The notes below the pieces were generated by a model. That model had not been told where the DNA came from, did no database searches, and was given only the letters and a program-made list of their open reading frames with translations. Below, piece after piece: positions 21,577-32,126 of a DNA stretch of 64,000 bases. The stretch's first letter is position 1; each line of letters starts with the position of its first letter. Source of the stretch: Scalesia atractyloides (lineage: Eukaryota; Streptophyta; Magnoliopsida; Asterales; Asteraceae); assembly GCA_947069175.1 (NCBI GenBank), contig CAMTDV010000012.1, positions 40,146,341 through 40,210,340 of the forward strand, written 5' to 3'. The position numbers and the translations under genes are program-made.

Positions 21577-24500
21577 TGTCGCACCCCAGATTTCCAATCC
21601 AAACACCAGTAGGGCCCGGGTGGGGAATATCGTGACATAAGTTGATATCATCATAGTCAATTAAACACAGCATAGCGGAAGTCTTTGGATTTAAATTACT
21701 ATTACAAACCAAATGTTCAAAGTACGAAAATAATATACAGAAGGCTTGTAATGAAAGATCCACATGCGGATCATAAAAAATTTGTAACAGACTTTGGGCA
21801 GATCTAAGGATTTTCAAGATCCTCCTATATCACTACCGAGCAGCTTCCAGCCTATTTGGTATTGTACCTGCAAACTTAGTCTTTTGAAACTACGTCAGCT
21901 TTCGCTGGTAAACACACCCAACTGACTCATTTTGAAAAAAATTAAACATTAGTTTAAGTGCACAGGGCACAAATCTTTTATAACTTGGGAAAGTTAACTT
22001 TGAAACCTTGTTAACAGATTCACATGTTTGTCCATACATAAGAGGCCTAAATACGGAGACCGAACATGAACGAACACATCACTTATGAACTCATGAAGGA
22101 GTTATCCCCAACTAGTGGACAAAATAATTTAGCATGAGCATCTGTCAGGTGTATGCCTACACCCAGCGCTTTGGTCGTGGCCATTAACTATGTAATGAGC
22201 TGAGGATATCCTGGGCACGGTCGTTAATCCCTAATGTTTAAGTTATCAAACAAAACCAATCAAGATGGAATATACGGATTTACTAGCCACAGTCCGGCAT
22301 TCAATTGGATCCCATTTCCGACCAAGCGGTAATAATTTACCGTAACCCAAGCCCGTATAGGGAAAATAAGTCGAGAGTATTTACCTGAGCTAGTCTTGAT
22401 TTAAAATGCAAGATTTAATATCTTAGTCGTATTCAAAATGAAATAAGTGCAGATAGCATTTAGTGGAAGGCTCTAGTCTAGACTATGGCATAAGCTAACC
22501 AATTAGAATGCTAACGATCTTAATTTAAGTAATAGAGTTAGACCGACTAACGTACAGGATGAAAACGATATAATACGCTAGATTAAGCGTGACCGGATAG
22601 AATGTAGATAAACCCAACAAGTACTATGACTTGTATAATATGGGTAAACTATAAGCATTCTGGATTTTGAGATTAAAATGATAAGGTTAAACCCGTTTAG
22701 GTTAATTTATGTAAACTAGTTACATTTACTTAACCGTGCGCGTATAAGCGATATCGGGTAACCGAATAAGTCATGGACAAGTTCTACATGCCATTATACT
22801 TTAAATACGTTTTAATATCAGTAGGATATCAACTTACATGCCCGTTAGGGTTTTAAAATGAAACTATGCCTTATAAGGGCGTTTTGGTAATTGTATACCA
22901 TATAAAAGGAACTTGAATATATTTTAATGTTATGATCATAAAAATTCTCGAAAAATAATTAATTATGATATAATATTAGTTAGATATTGATTATGCGTGT
23001 AATTTATCATTTATGATAAAAACTATGCACCGTAGGGGCATTTGGGTCATTTTATACATAGTTTCATGATTTATTTGGGATTCTGAGTTTATATCATGTA
23101 CCTACTGTAAAAATATTTGAAATGAGTTTTAAAATCAGTAGGTAACAAGCCTTGGTTGATAAATAAGGTTTAAAACCATACTATGCGCCGAAACGACGTT
23201 TATGTCGTAAAATGACGATTTGTGTGAAGTTTAGTAAAAACTGATGTTAAGATCAGGTTTATGTGTCTTAGATAGGTTATTTAATATAACACATCAGTAC
23301 GTAAAAGATTTCATATGAAAAAGTATGATTAAAACCATTTTATGTGCCACAAGGGTTTATCGACATTTGTCGACATAATACAAGGACTTGTGTATAAACT
23401 AAATATATAATCTGACTTGATATCCCAAATAATCTTGCTTATGATTTAAATCAGTAGGTAATTAATTTTCAAGTTTGTTATCGTTTAAAACCTTATTTAT
23501 GAAAAAAGGGCATTTTAGCCAAAATGGCATAATAGTGGAACTTCTGCATAAACTCAGATTCTGATTATGATCATCTAATATAACCTCAGATGGTTATGCC
23601 GCATCATATTACGATCATATGACCTTAGATCAGTAGTTAACTAATCTAAATCGGGTGAAAATCGAAAGTCAAAGCAGAAGTCAAACTTTGCGACTTTCGG
23701 TTCCGAACCGACCCTAGAACTAAAATTGACGAGCTGAACATGTTCTCAAATGTTCTAATAATTATTACCAACTTGTTTAAGTGTCAAAACATGTTTCATA
23801 AAATATATAAACTCAGATTATGATATTTTTAAAAACTGGCATGTTTGACTTTTTAATATTAAAACTTTAACCTGTCAATTGGTCTAGCAAACGTGATCTT
23901 TAGGAGGTGCCCTTTATAGGGATTAACAATTACCTTATTACGATCACTTAGCCATGTTCGTCACGGACAATGACTAGACCATAATGGTCTTAACTGAAAG
24001 TCAAGGCGTTTTCCATAAAATGCTTGACTTTTGGCTATAAAAGCCTATAACCGAAAATGAAAGAGAAAGGAACACTTACAAGTGATTCCTAGGATGAAAT
24101 AAGACTAAGTTGGATGCTCCTTTCAGTTAGGAACTTCCAGAGGAGGGAGATAGAATGATAAATGAGAAAGGTGTAAGTTCAAGTGGTGAACCATTACACC
24201 TATTTATAGTTGGGGAGCTTTAAGGAGGTGATGCCAGGTGTTAGCAAGTGTTCGAGGGAGCCTACAAGTGTCCTAAAACGTGGCATAGCAATTTGAAAGT
24301 CCATTGTTTTGAATCAAATGGTTTTTGGAAACATGGTCAAGCAAAAATTCTAAAGATACAGGCCTCTAGCACCCCACGAGCGCCCCAAGGAAACTTTCAA
24401 ACTTTGTCACATTTAGCCCCTCAACTTATTAAACCTCTAAAACACCTTTATAAGCATATTTAGCCCTCTGTAGCCAATATTTGGCGTACCCGGGAGTATG

Positions 24501-24903
24501 CCTGGACATTGTCAATCTCTTAGTTCACTAAAAGGTCACTCAGAGGTATAAATTAACATGTTGACACTTTTAACCCCTCCAAGTCCAACTTTTACATATT
24601 TACATAATTAATCCCTCTCGTCCAACCAGTGGCTCATATGATAGTTAGGACTTCGTAAAGGGTCACTCATAGGCTCAGTGTAAGCATGTTAATACTAAAG
24701 GTCACTCAGAGGCTAAGTTTAAGCATGTTGACACTAATGGTCACTCAGAGGCTTGGTTTATGCATGTTGACACCGGAGAGTCACTCAGAGGCTTAGTTTG
24801 AGCATGTTGACACCTTTAGTCCTTTTTAGTCCTTAATGGACTTATTAAAAAAATAATGACACGTGTCACTATATTATTGGACACGATTTTACAAGCTGTT
24901 ACA
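21577..24903 (-). mobile_element. G3 3' LTR
   Basis: 3327 bp, from TGTCGCACCCC (start; TGTCACACCC in its partner) to AGCTGTTACA. The minus-strand TATA box TATAAATA is at 24201-24208. It carries four roughly 40-bp GGTCACTCAGAGGCT units (24655-24800), while its partner LTR has two. It also lacks a GC-rich piece of about 30 bp seen in the partner at 49035-49066. Confidence 0.9.
24655..24810 (-). repeat. Tandem repeat in the G3 3' LTR, four units
   Basis: Four units of about 40 bp containing GGTCACTCAGAGGCT and AAGCATGTTGACAC. Only two remain at 49355-49430 in the 5' LTR, so copy number changed after or during insertion. Confidence 0.8.
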
Positions 24904-25466
24904 TCCTCACCCCCTTAAAAGAAATCTCGACCTCAAGATTTTTATTCAAAAAGATGGGGGTACTTTTGTCGCATAGTGGACTCAACCTCCCATGTATATT
25001 CGGGCCTCGAAGGGTATCCCACTTAACCTTTACTATAGGTACAAATTTCCTCCAGAGCTTCTTAACCTGTCGATCCTCGATCGAAATTGGTTTCTCAACG
25101 AACCTCAGGTTTTCATCAATTTGCACATCATGATGTGACATTGCTAGTGACTCATTGGCTAGACATTTCTTAAGGTTAGAGATGTGGAATACATCATGAA
25201 TTCCACTGGACTCCTCTTGCAGCTTAAGCTTATAAGCTACAGTGCCGACACATTCGACTCTCACGAATGGTCCAATATATCTTAGGCTTAACTTGCTCTT
25301 CTTTCCAAATCTCATTACACCTTTACAAGGTGATACTTTTAGCATGACTTTGTCCCCTATTTGGAACTTTAGAGGTTTATGCCTCTTGTCAGCATAACTT
25401 TTCTGCCTATCACGAGCAGCTTTGAGACGATCATGGATTTGAAAATCTTATCCGTGGTCTCGAGGA
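24904..25466 (-). pseudogene. G3 integrase C-terminus with chromodomain-like segment, and polypurine tract
   Basis: Open for 148 codons (24899-25345, minus). It starts with the integrase C-terminal barrel (LSLRYIGPFVRVECVGTVAY, then HDVFHISNLKKCL) and ends with FVEKPISIEDRQVKKLWRK and VPIVKVKWD, the chromodomain-like tail of Tekay-type elements that is thought to steer integration to chromatin marks. The canonical GPEFTWE is altered to GPNIHGR, so the tail is decayed. The adjacent minus-strand polypurine run (TTTTAAGGGGGTGAGGA, 24904-24920) abuts the 3' LTR. Confidence 0.8.
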
Positions 25467-26430
25467 CTATCTCCGGTCCTGATAGTTGGGCTTACCCAAC
25501 CTCAGCCAGCACATGGGCGTTCGACATTTCCTCCTATACAAGGCCTCAAAAGGAGCAGCCTTGATGCTCGTATGATAAGTATTGTTATAGGAGAATTCTA
25601 TTAGGGGTAAGTGGTCATCCCAATTTCCACCTAAATCAATCACACATGCTCTAAGCATGTCTTCCAAAGTCTGAATAGTACGCTCACTCTGTCCATCCGT
25701 TGCGGATGATAAGCCGTACTAAAGTTTAATCTTGTGCCTAATGATTGTTGGAAACTTTCCAAAAGTGAGATGTATATCTAGTATCTCTATTGGATACAAT
25801 AGATATCGACACACCATGTAGGGACACAATCTTGTCCACATACAACTTAGCCAATTTGTCAGGATTGTAAGTCTCTTTAATTGGCAAGAAATGTGCTGAC
25901 TTAGTTAGTCTATCTATAATGACCCAAATCGTATCATTACCATGTTTGGTCTTAGGTAATTTGGTAATCAAGTCCATTGTTACCATTTACCATTTCCAAG
26001 TGGGAATTTCTAGCTGTTGTAGAAGTCCTGACGGTTTCTGATGTTTGGCTTTCACTTGCGAACACGTCAGACACTTAGCTACATAAGTGGCTATAGATTT
26101 CTTCAAACCCATCCACCAATAATTCCTTTTTAAATCTTGATACATCTTGTCACCACCTGGGTGAACTGAGTATTCTGTATTATGTGCTTCTTGGAGGATT
26201 AGATTTCTAAGTCCTCCAAAGATTGGAACCCATATTCTACCTTTAAATCTAAGGATTCCGTCCTTTCTAGGCATTAACTGATCAACAGTTCCGCCTAATC
26301 CTTCATTAGGAACATTAGCCTCTAATAGGGCTTGTTTTTGCACATCTAATAGCTTCTCATTCAAGCTATTCCTGAGCTCAGTGCTCTTGGCGTTAATCCT
26401 AATAGGCTTAACCCTTTCCTTGAGACTCAA
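25467..26430 (-). pseudogene. G3 integrase core, catalytic Asp lost
   Basis: The minus strand carries the HHCC zinc domain (HNTEYSVHPGGDKMY ... CLTCSQVK, 25990-26220) and the first catalytic Asp in VTMDLITKLPKTKHG and VIIDRLTKSAHFLP (25880-25986). The second Asp motif, usually VSDRD, reads VSNRDTRYTSHFW (about 25755-25800), so Asp has become Asn. A one-base loss near 25700 shifts the frame before the Glu region. DLGGNWDDHLPLIEFSYNN (25580-25640) follows. There is an in-frame stop at 25987. Confidence 0.83.
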
Positions 26431-27286
26431 GGCGTCAGCAACGACATTTGCCTTGCCAGGATGATAGCGAATTTCTCAATCATAATCATTAAGTGTTTCC
26501 ATCCAACGGCGTTGTCGCATGTTCAAATCCTTTTGATTGAACAGATGCTAGAGACTCTTGTAGTCAATGTATATAATACACTTTGTGCCATATAAGTAAT
26601 GTCTCCAAAACTAAAGTGCAAATACAATGGCACCCAATTCCAAATCATGGGTGGTGTAATTCCTTTCGTGCACTTTTAATTGTCGTGATGCATAAGCAAT
26701 TACGTTACCTTTTTTGCAGTTGCACACAACCCATGTCAGTGTGCGAGGCATCATAGTAAACTACAAAATCCTCAACACCCTCAGGTAGAGATAACACAGG
26801 AGCATTGCTCAACTTATGTTTTAGAATTTCAAAATATTCTTGTTGTTTTGGACCCCAGTCAAACTTGACATTCTTACGTGTCAAGGTAGTTAATAGAGTG
26901 GCTATCCTTGAAAAGTTCTCAATGAACCTCCTATAGTAACCGGCCAATCCTAAGAAACTACAAATCTCTGATGGAGTTTTGGGTACTTCCCAATTCATTA
27001 TGCCTTCAATCTTAAAGGGATCCACTTGGATAACACGCTCACGTACAACATGTCCAAGAAACTGGACTTCTCTAAGCCAAAACTCACATTTAGAGAACTT
27101 AGCATAAAGCTTCTCTTGTCTTAGCAATTCTAGGATGCACCGAAGATGTTTCTCGTGATCTACTTGATTACGAGAGTAGATAAGTATGTCGTCTATGAAG
27201 ACAATGACGAATTTATCTAAGTACAGTTTGTAGACTCTATTCATAAGATCCATGAATGCTGCAGGTGCATTTGTGAGCCCAAAAGG
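26431..27286 (-). pseudogene. G3 reverse transcriptase (second half) and RNase H
   Basis: The minus strand resumes RT directly after the G4 insertion with TPFGLTNAPAAFMDLMNRV (27230-27290). The active site FIDDILIYSR (about 27170-27200) has both Asp residues. LRQEKLYAKFSKCEFWL and FLGLAGYYRRFIENFSRIA follow, with RNase H starting at VVYYDASHTDMGCV (about 26720-26760). Beyond 26705 the RNase H frame is broken. Confidence 0.87.
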
Positions 27287-27471
27287 TGTAACATCCGTCA
27301 AAAACGGATTTTTACCAAACCCGCTCCGTTTATTAACCGAACAATCAGTTTAAAATTTTGTGGCGTATTTAATGCCCAAATTAATTATAAACGATACATA
27401 ATTAATTATTATATTGGAATATATAATTTGTTTTTGAAAAATTGTTAAAAATAATGAAATAAAAATTAAAT

Positions 27472-27562
27472 GTTTCTGCCGGGTTTCGAACCCGGGTCAG
27501 TCAACCGGTTCAGCAGAAACTTAACACACACACACTCAACCACTGCGCCACTAGTGTTCTTT
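27472..27562 (-). repeat. tRNA-like module in U3 of the G4 5' LTR
   Basis: The minus strand has a box A match TGGCGCAGTGG (27540-27550) and a box B match GGTTCGAAACC (27482-27492). The latter lies in a perfect T-arm-like hairpin CCGGG-TTCGAAA-CCCGG. An 8-bp pairing GTTTCTGC/GCAGAAAC can close the 3' half. No convincing acceptor or anticodon arm, so it is tRNA-derived rather than a tRNA gene. The matching copy in the 3' LTR is at 34391-34481. Confidence 0.7.
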
Positions 27563-27809
27563 GTTAATTATTAGAATCAATTAATTCATATCATGATTCT
27601 CGAATTCAAAACCGGCACCCAAATTGCAGTCGTCGGAAATCCCGGCGATCTCGCGAGATTGAACGGTTTCTTTTGTTCTTAACGTAAACATTTACTAGGA
27701 CATCGGTTATAACCGACGCCTGAACCCGCGACACAAGCTATAACCGCCGGAGAATTTTTAACCGACGAATCAAGTCGGAAATCGGACCAAATTCATCGAT
27801 GACCAGCCT

Positions 27810-27817
27810 TATAAATA
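27810..27817 (+). promoter_or_regulatory. TATA box of the G4 5' LTR
   Basis: TATAAATA followed by CCCC, in the position expected for a Pol II LTR promoter. The transcript start would be roughly 25-35 bp downstream. This places the plus-strand tRNA-like modules in the transcribed leader. The counterpart in the 3' LTR is at 34729-34736. Confidence 0.7.
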
Positions 27818-28260
27818 CCCCCTCAAACCTCTGCAAGCTTTTTCGCTCAAAACCGCACCCTTTCTCGGCGAAAACTCACTCGCCGGAAATCTCCTGCAAA
27901 TCGCCGAAAAACCGGGTTTTTCACTTCTGTGTCTTGCTCTAAACACTGAACACTCAGAACTCATACCGAAGCCACCCACATTCATCTCAAGCTCGTTGAA
28001 GACTCTCTGCCGCAAGACACAAGTCGCCGGAATAGTCTGCTGACATCGGAGTTCTGCCGGAGAAACAGAGGAGTCCAATTTCGGTATATCTAACGCTTAG
28101 TCTTTCATTCTTTTCATTTATCTCACCTATAATTAATCATAAAACGCTAAAGAAACCTGAATAAAACTTCGAACCAGTCAGTCATCGTTTCTGGTTAAAA
28201 CTGACGAAGAAGACGAAGTTTCGGTAACATATAAGTATAATTAAAATCAAGTTATAACTC

Positions 28261-28831
28261 GGGTTAGACACACAATCCAGCGGTGGACTGTGTGCACAAT
28301 AAACACGTAAACGTCTCGAGTTCGAATCTTGTCCCACGCAAAAAATGTTTTTTTTGTTAACCGAACCGGAGTCACCGCTGTACATGTTAAGTTTAATAAT
28401 AACCGGAATAATAACCAAGTTAGACACACAGTCCAGTGGTGGACTGTGTGTATGTTTAATCACGGGACACGAGTTCGAGTCCGGACTACCGCACCGGTCC
28501 GAACAATTATCAAACTTTTTATTTAAGTCAGAAATGAAAGTACTTAGTTTGTATTTAAGTATAATAAAAATCAGTTTAATTAACAAGTTGGACACACAGT
28601 CCAGCGGTGGACTGTGTGTTAGCATAAACCATAGGTCCCGGGTTCGAGACCTGTGGAGCGCACCGAGTCTTTGGATTAAAATCGTTTTTAAAAATAAAGG
28701 ATTTCTGTTTAATCTAATTAATATATAAATATAATTAAAAACAGAAATATTTCGGGTTAGACACGTAGCTCAGTTGGTAGAGCTGCGTGCACGCGTACAG
28801 GAGGTCTCGGGTTCGAGCCTCACCCAGTGCA
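28261..28831 (+). repeat. Array of four tRNA-like modules in the G4 5' LTR
   Basis: Modules at 28261-28340, 28418-28493, 28586-28662 and 28754-28831, repeating every 156-169 bp with AT-rich spacers that also resemble one another. Each begins (G/A)GTTAGACAC or AGTTGGACAC and ends in GCA. Each has an exact box B match (GTTCGAATC, GTTCGAGTC, GTTCGAGAC, GTTCGAGCC). The fourth has a textbook box A/D-arm (TAGCTCAGTTGGTAGAGC). In modules two and three the D-arm region is a 12-bp hairpin, ACACACAGTCCA against TGGACTGTGTGT. The arrangement looks like tandem SINE-like units. Confidence 0.8.
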
Positions 28832-28861
28832 CACATACACGCATAAGAACCGGTCAAACAG

Positions 28862-28930
28862 TCAAGGTCAACGGTCGACGGTCAACGGTCAACGGCCAAC
28901 GGTCAAAAAAGTCAACTTTTTTATTATTTT
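28862..28930 (+). repeat. GGTCAAC heptamer array and T-run in the G4 5' LTR
   Basis: Short tandem heptamers (GGTCAAC/GGTCGAC/GGCCAAC) end in GTCAACTTTTTT. The T-run could serve as a Pol III terminator after the fourth tRNA-like module. The 3' LTR copy (35798-35845) has two fewer heptamers. Confidence 0.65.
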
Positions 28931-29323
28931 TATTTATTTATTTTAATTAAAAATCAATTAAAAATACTTAAAAATAACATTTTTAAGGTTAGAAAATAGC
29001 CTTAAACTCACAAAAATACACCCAACAATCCTACTAAAATGGATTAATAAAATCCGTTTACTTACCGAACCATAATGCTATTTATCTAGGTTAATTTCAC
29101 TCGTGGTTAAAACCACTTCGCGTGCATTCAACATCATCAACCGAACGCACCCACTGTGAGTGAATCTTACAACTCCCCCTTTTTAATTACACGTTTTGGG
29201 GTGTGTCATGTGTCACAAAATAATTAACTCGTTTATTTAAACTTGTGCCATACCATATCGTGATCTAAACTTAGGTTGTTTATATTGTTGTAATTATGTA
29301 TTTCATTTTGTCAACTTATATGA

Positions 29324-29560
29324 AATTCATTCATTAAGCCCATCAGTTCCTCGTGGTAGACGAGTTGAGCAACGCGTGCCTCAAAACCAATCCATTATTG
29401 TTCATGTGTGTATTATTGAGTTTATATTGTTTGCAGTTATGTCCTTCATATTATCATGTTTATGCAATTCATTCATTAAGCCCATCAGTTCCTCGTGAGA
29501 GACGAGTTGAGCAACGCGTGCCTCTAAATGATCCATTATTGTTCATGTGTGTATTGTTTA
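29324..29560 (+). repeat. 142-bp direct duplication in the G4 LTR
   Basis: Two copies starting AATTCATTCATTAAGCCC, each with CAGTTCCTCGTG and a short CTCGT/ACGAG hairpin. The equivalent in the 3' LTR is at about 36244-36480. Confidence 0.75.
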
Positions 29561-29930
29561 ATATTAAATTGATTTACGAATAAGTTTACATATATTTTTA
29601 CTCATGTGTGGTTGTGCACTTTATTTCATAATCAATTAAATAAACTTGTTCAAATGTTTTCCATAGGATTCACTCGCCAACTTTTTGTTGATCCAAAAAC
29701 CCTTTTTACACATGATACAGGTGAACAGGATGAAGCAAGGAAAACATAGGAAATGCCTTAGAAGAAAACAAAGGAGCTTAGATTGATGTTTAGGTCATGA
29801 TGTATTTATGATTGTAAATTCCCATTAAATTGTATTAATGAATATGAAACGTTAAAATAAATGTCATGAGCTTTGATGATAACCCAATCATGCCCCGATC
29901 ACCTTTTTCGCTGCGGGTCGGGGTGTGACA

Positions 29931-30712
29931 GATTGGTATCAGAGCCATGACTATAGGGATATAGGATAGGTTATTAGACCCTTAGAGCCTATACTATAGT
30001 CTGCCTAAATTTTAATTGATTAGGTGGTTACATACAAACTTGTGATATTTATTTGTTTCATATTTGTTTATACTTACAGTCAAACATACATACTTATATA
30101 CATATTCATTATACATATATCAATGTTCATATATTCAATTCATTTTCATACTCTCATTATTCAAAGATTTTGGTTGCAATTTTCAAATCTCATCAAAGTA
30201 AGTTCTGCGACGGCCATGTAGTAACTGGAAGGGTACAAGTACCGGTAGTCGGAACGTCCTGTCTAGGTTGGCATTCGTATAAATCCAATATAACGGACCA
30301 GTTTGCCTACCTGGGGACTAACGATGAGAGTACGAAGGACCTATTAGGCCAAAGCATGCCACACCAAACGTCGTTCGAACTAACCCACTTTGAGGTGTCA
30401 CCGTGTCTACACCTGGACACATTCCGAATACCATACGTTGTATACATATTTCTCGATTTTCTCCGGGTTTTAGTGTACGCAACCAGGCTAACACATGCGA
30501 ACCATATGAAAAACCCGGTATTCATGGGGGCCCACATGACTACGAAGGTGAAGTATGGCGGCATGTAGGACCTAATGGCGAGCAAAGCCCAAGACATCCT
30601 ATGGATGTAGTAGATTTATTTTTCTATAATTATTTTATGAATGTTCATTCCTGAATGCGACCCATGATCCCAAAAGCATCCAACTCATACTCTTGACATG
30701 TATTCCTTGTAG
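29931..30712 (+). other. G4 primer-binding site and leader
   Basis: TGGTATCAGAGC (29934-29945) matches initiator tRNA-Met, 3 bp after the LTR. The leader at 30218-30430 shares blocks with the G5 leader at 58484-58625: GTAGTAACTGGAAGG, then CTATTAGGCCAAA and AACCCACTTTGA versus GACTCACTTTGA. That makes it a candidate RNA packaging region. No credible protein is encoded before gag. Confidence 0.8.
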
Positions 30713-32100
30713 ATGTCTTCTAACCACGCCCGTAGGAAGATGAGAGCAGGAAAAGCCCGCGAACGCATGGCTGCCTTAATCGCACAACAAATGGCTGCCG
30801 TAATACCCAACATTGTAATCCAAGTCCAACAAGCACTTACCGCTAATCCTGTCAATCAAGAAAACCAAAACATTATCAACTCTCCCCCAGCTACCACTAA
30901 ATGCACCTACAAGCATTTCAAATCATGCGACCCTCCAAAATACAAAGGGACTGAAGGCGTCACCGCTCTCCTCCATTGGTTTGAAGAGATGGAGAACACT
31001 TTTCTAAATTGCGATTGCCCCGATGATCGCAAAGTGCGATATGCAACCGGTCGTTTATATGGAATAGCACTTACTTGGTGGAATACAGAAAAGGCCAAAC
31101 GAGGTGTTGAAGACGTTATGACTTTAACTTGGAATGAATTGAAGGAAATCATGACCAGACGATTTTGCCCAAGGAGCGAAATCAAGAAATTAGAAGATGA
31201 ATTTTATTCATTGAAGCAAAAGGAAGGAGACCACACCGCGTACAACAAAAGATTCCTCGAGTTACATCAATGGTTCCCAACATGTTCACTCCCCTCTACC
31301 GTTTGATCGAGCACTACATTCGTGGTCTTCCGTCAAAGATTCAAGACACTGTAATAAGTACCACGCCTGCAACTTTGGAAGCAGCAATGGAGCTAGCAAC
31401 AGAGCTCACCGAGAACCGAATCCGGAACAAAGACTTCAAGGAGGAGAAGAAGAAGAAGGATAAAGCATCGACTGAAACCTCCGCCTACACCCAAACCGAA
31501 TCCCCTTCTCAACCCAATTCTAAGAGAAAGAGAGACGGGCAACTTTTTGCTGCTATCCAACGAAATCAACCAATTTCACACGCCATACCCATCCAAGCTA
31601 TCCCAATCACTCAAGTGGCACCCAACTCAACTTACCCAAATAAGAAACCATATCTTGGACCTCACCCTCGATGCAACAACTGTTTTTACCACCATTCCCT
31701 TACCTTACCTTGTCAACTATGTGCAACTTGTGGACGCTATGGTCATTTGAGCAAGGTTTGCCGCACCTTTCAAAACCAAATCTCTCCCCCTACTCAACAC
31801 ATGATCCAAACCTATCAACAACCCCAATACCCCATGTTTCCATATGTTCGAGCTTGTTTCAATTGTTGCGACCCTACCCACTTTAGAAACACGTGCCCTC
31901 GATTGGTTAACATCATAAACGCTCAAGCCCAATCAAACCCAGTTAACCAAGTAAACCAAGAAAACCCAACCGCTAGGCCACCAGCAAGAGGAAGAGTCTT
32001 CAATATCAACGCCAATCCTGTCGAAGATAATGACGGCCCAAACGAAGATACCCAACTAGTCCTCTTCACCGAAGATCCAGATTCGACTCCAATCGTTTAG
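30713..32100 (+). CDS. G4 Gag polyprotein with two zinc knuckles, one frameshift
   Basis: Capsid/nucleocapsid protein that would package the element RNA in the cytoplasm. It starts at ATGTCTTCTAACCAC (30713), as in G1 and G5. The gag core (LLHWFEEMENTFLNCDCPDD, ALTWWNTEKAKRGVEDVMT, MTRRFCPRSEIKKLEDEFYS) fills 30900-31220. A single missing base near 31271 shifts the frame: HQW replaces the expected HQMVPN, and the rest continues in the frame of 31270-32100. A Lys/Glu-rich linker follows, then CATCGRYGHLSKVC (31720-31761) and CFNCCDPTHFRNTC (31855-31896), both perfect CCHC knuckles. It stops at TAG 32098-32100. Apart from the single indel it looks well preserved. Confidence 0.85.
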
Positions 32101-32126
32101 TTTTATGTTTTTCTTTATGTTTTAGA

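Larger units (their letters stand above)
27287..29930 (+). mobile_element. G4 5' LTR
   Basis: 2644 bp. U3 (27287 to about 27840) contains a minus-strand tRNA-like module (27472-27562) and a TATA box TATAAATA (27810-27817). Downstream lie four plus-strand tRNA-like modules (28261-28831), a GGTCAAC heptamer array with a T-run (28862-28925), and a 142-bp direct duplication (29324-29560). It ends CGGGGTGTGACA at 29930, followed by the primer site. Confidence 0.93.

Noticed and set aside
27809..28078. Minus-strand frame of 89 codons present in both G4 LTRs
   Set aside because: Its preservation in two places is explained by LTR duplication at insertion. It lies over the promoter/leader and has no domain.
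28345..28728. Plus-strand frame over the tRNA-like array (127 codons), with near-identical twin at 35287
   Set aside because: Runs through AT-rich spacers and structured modules. Twin copies reflect LTR identity, and no domain is visible.
28754..28831. A functional tRNA gene in the G4 LTR
   Set aside because: Box A and box B are good, but the acceptor stem does not pair and the T-stem is weak (three pairs at best), with no clear anticodon arm. Kept only as tRNA-like.
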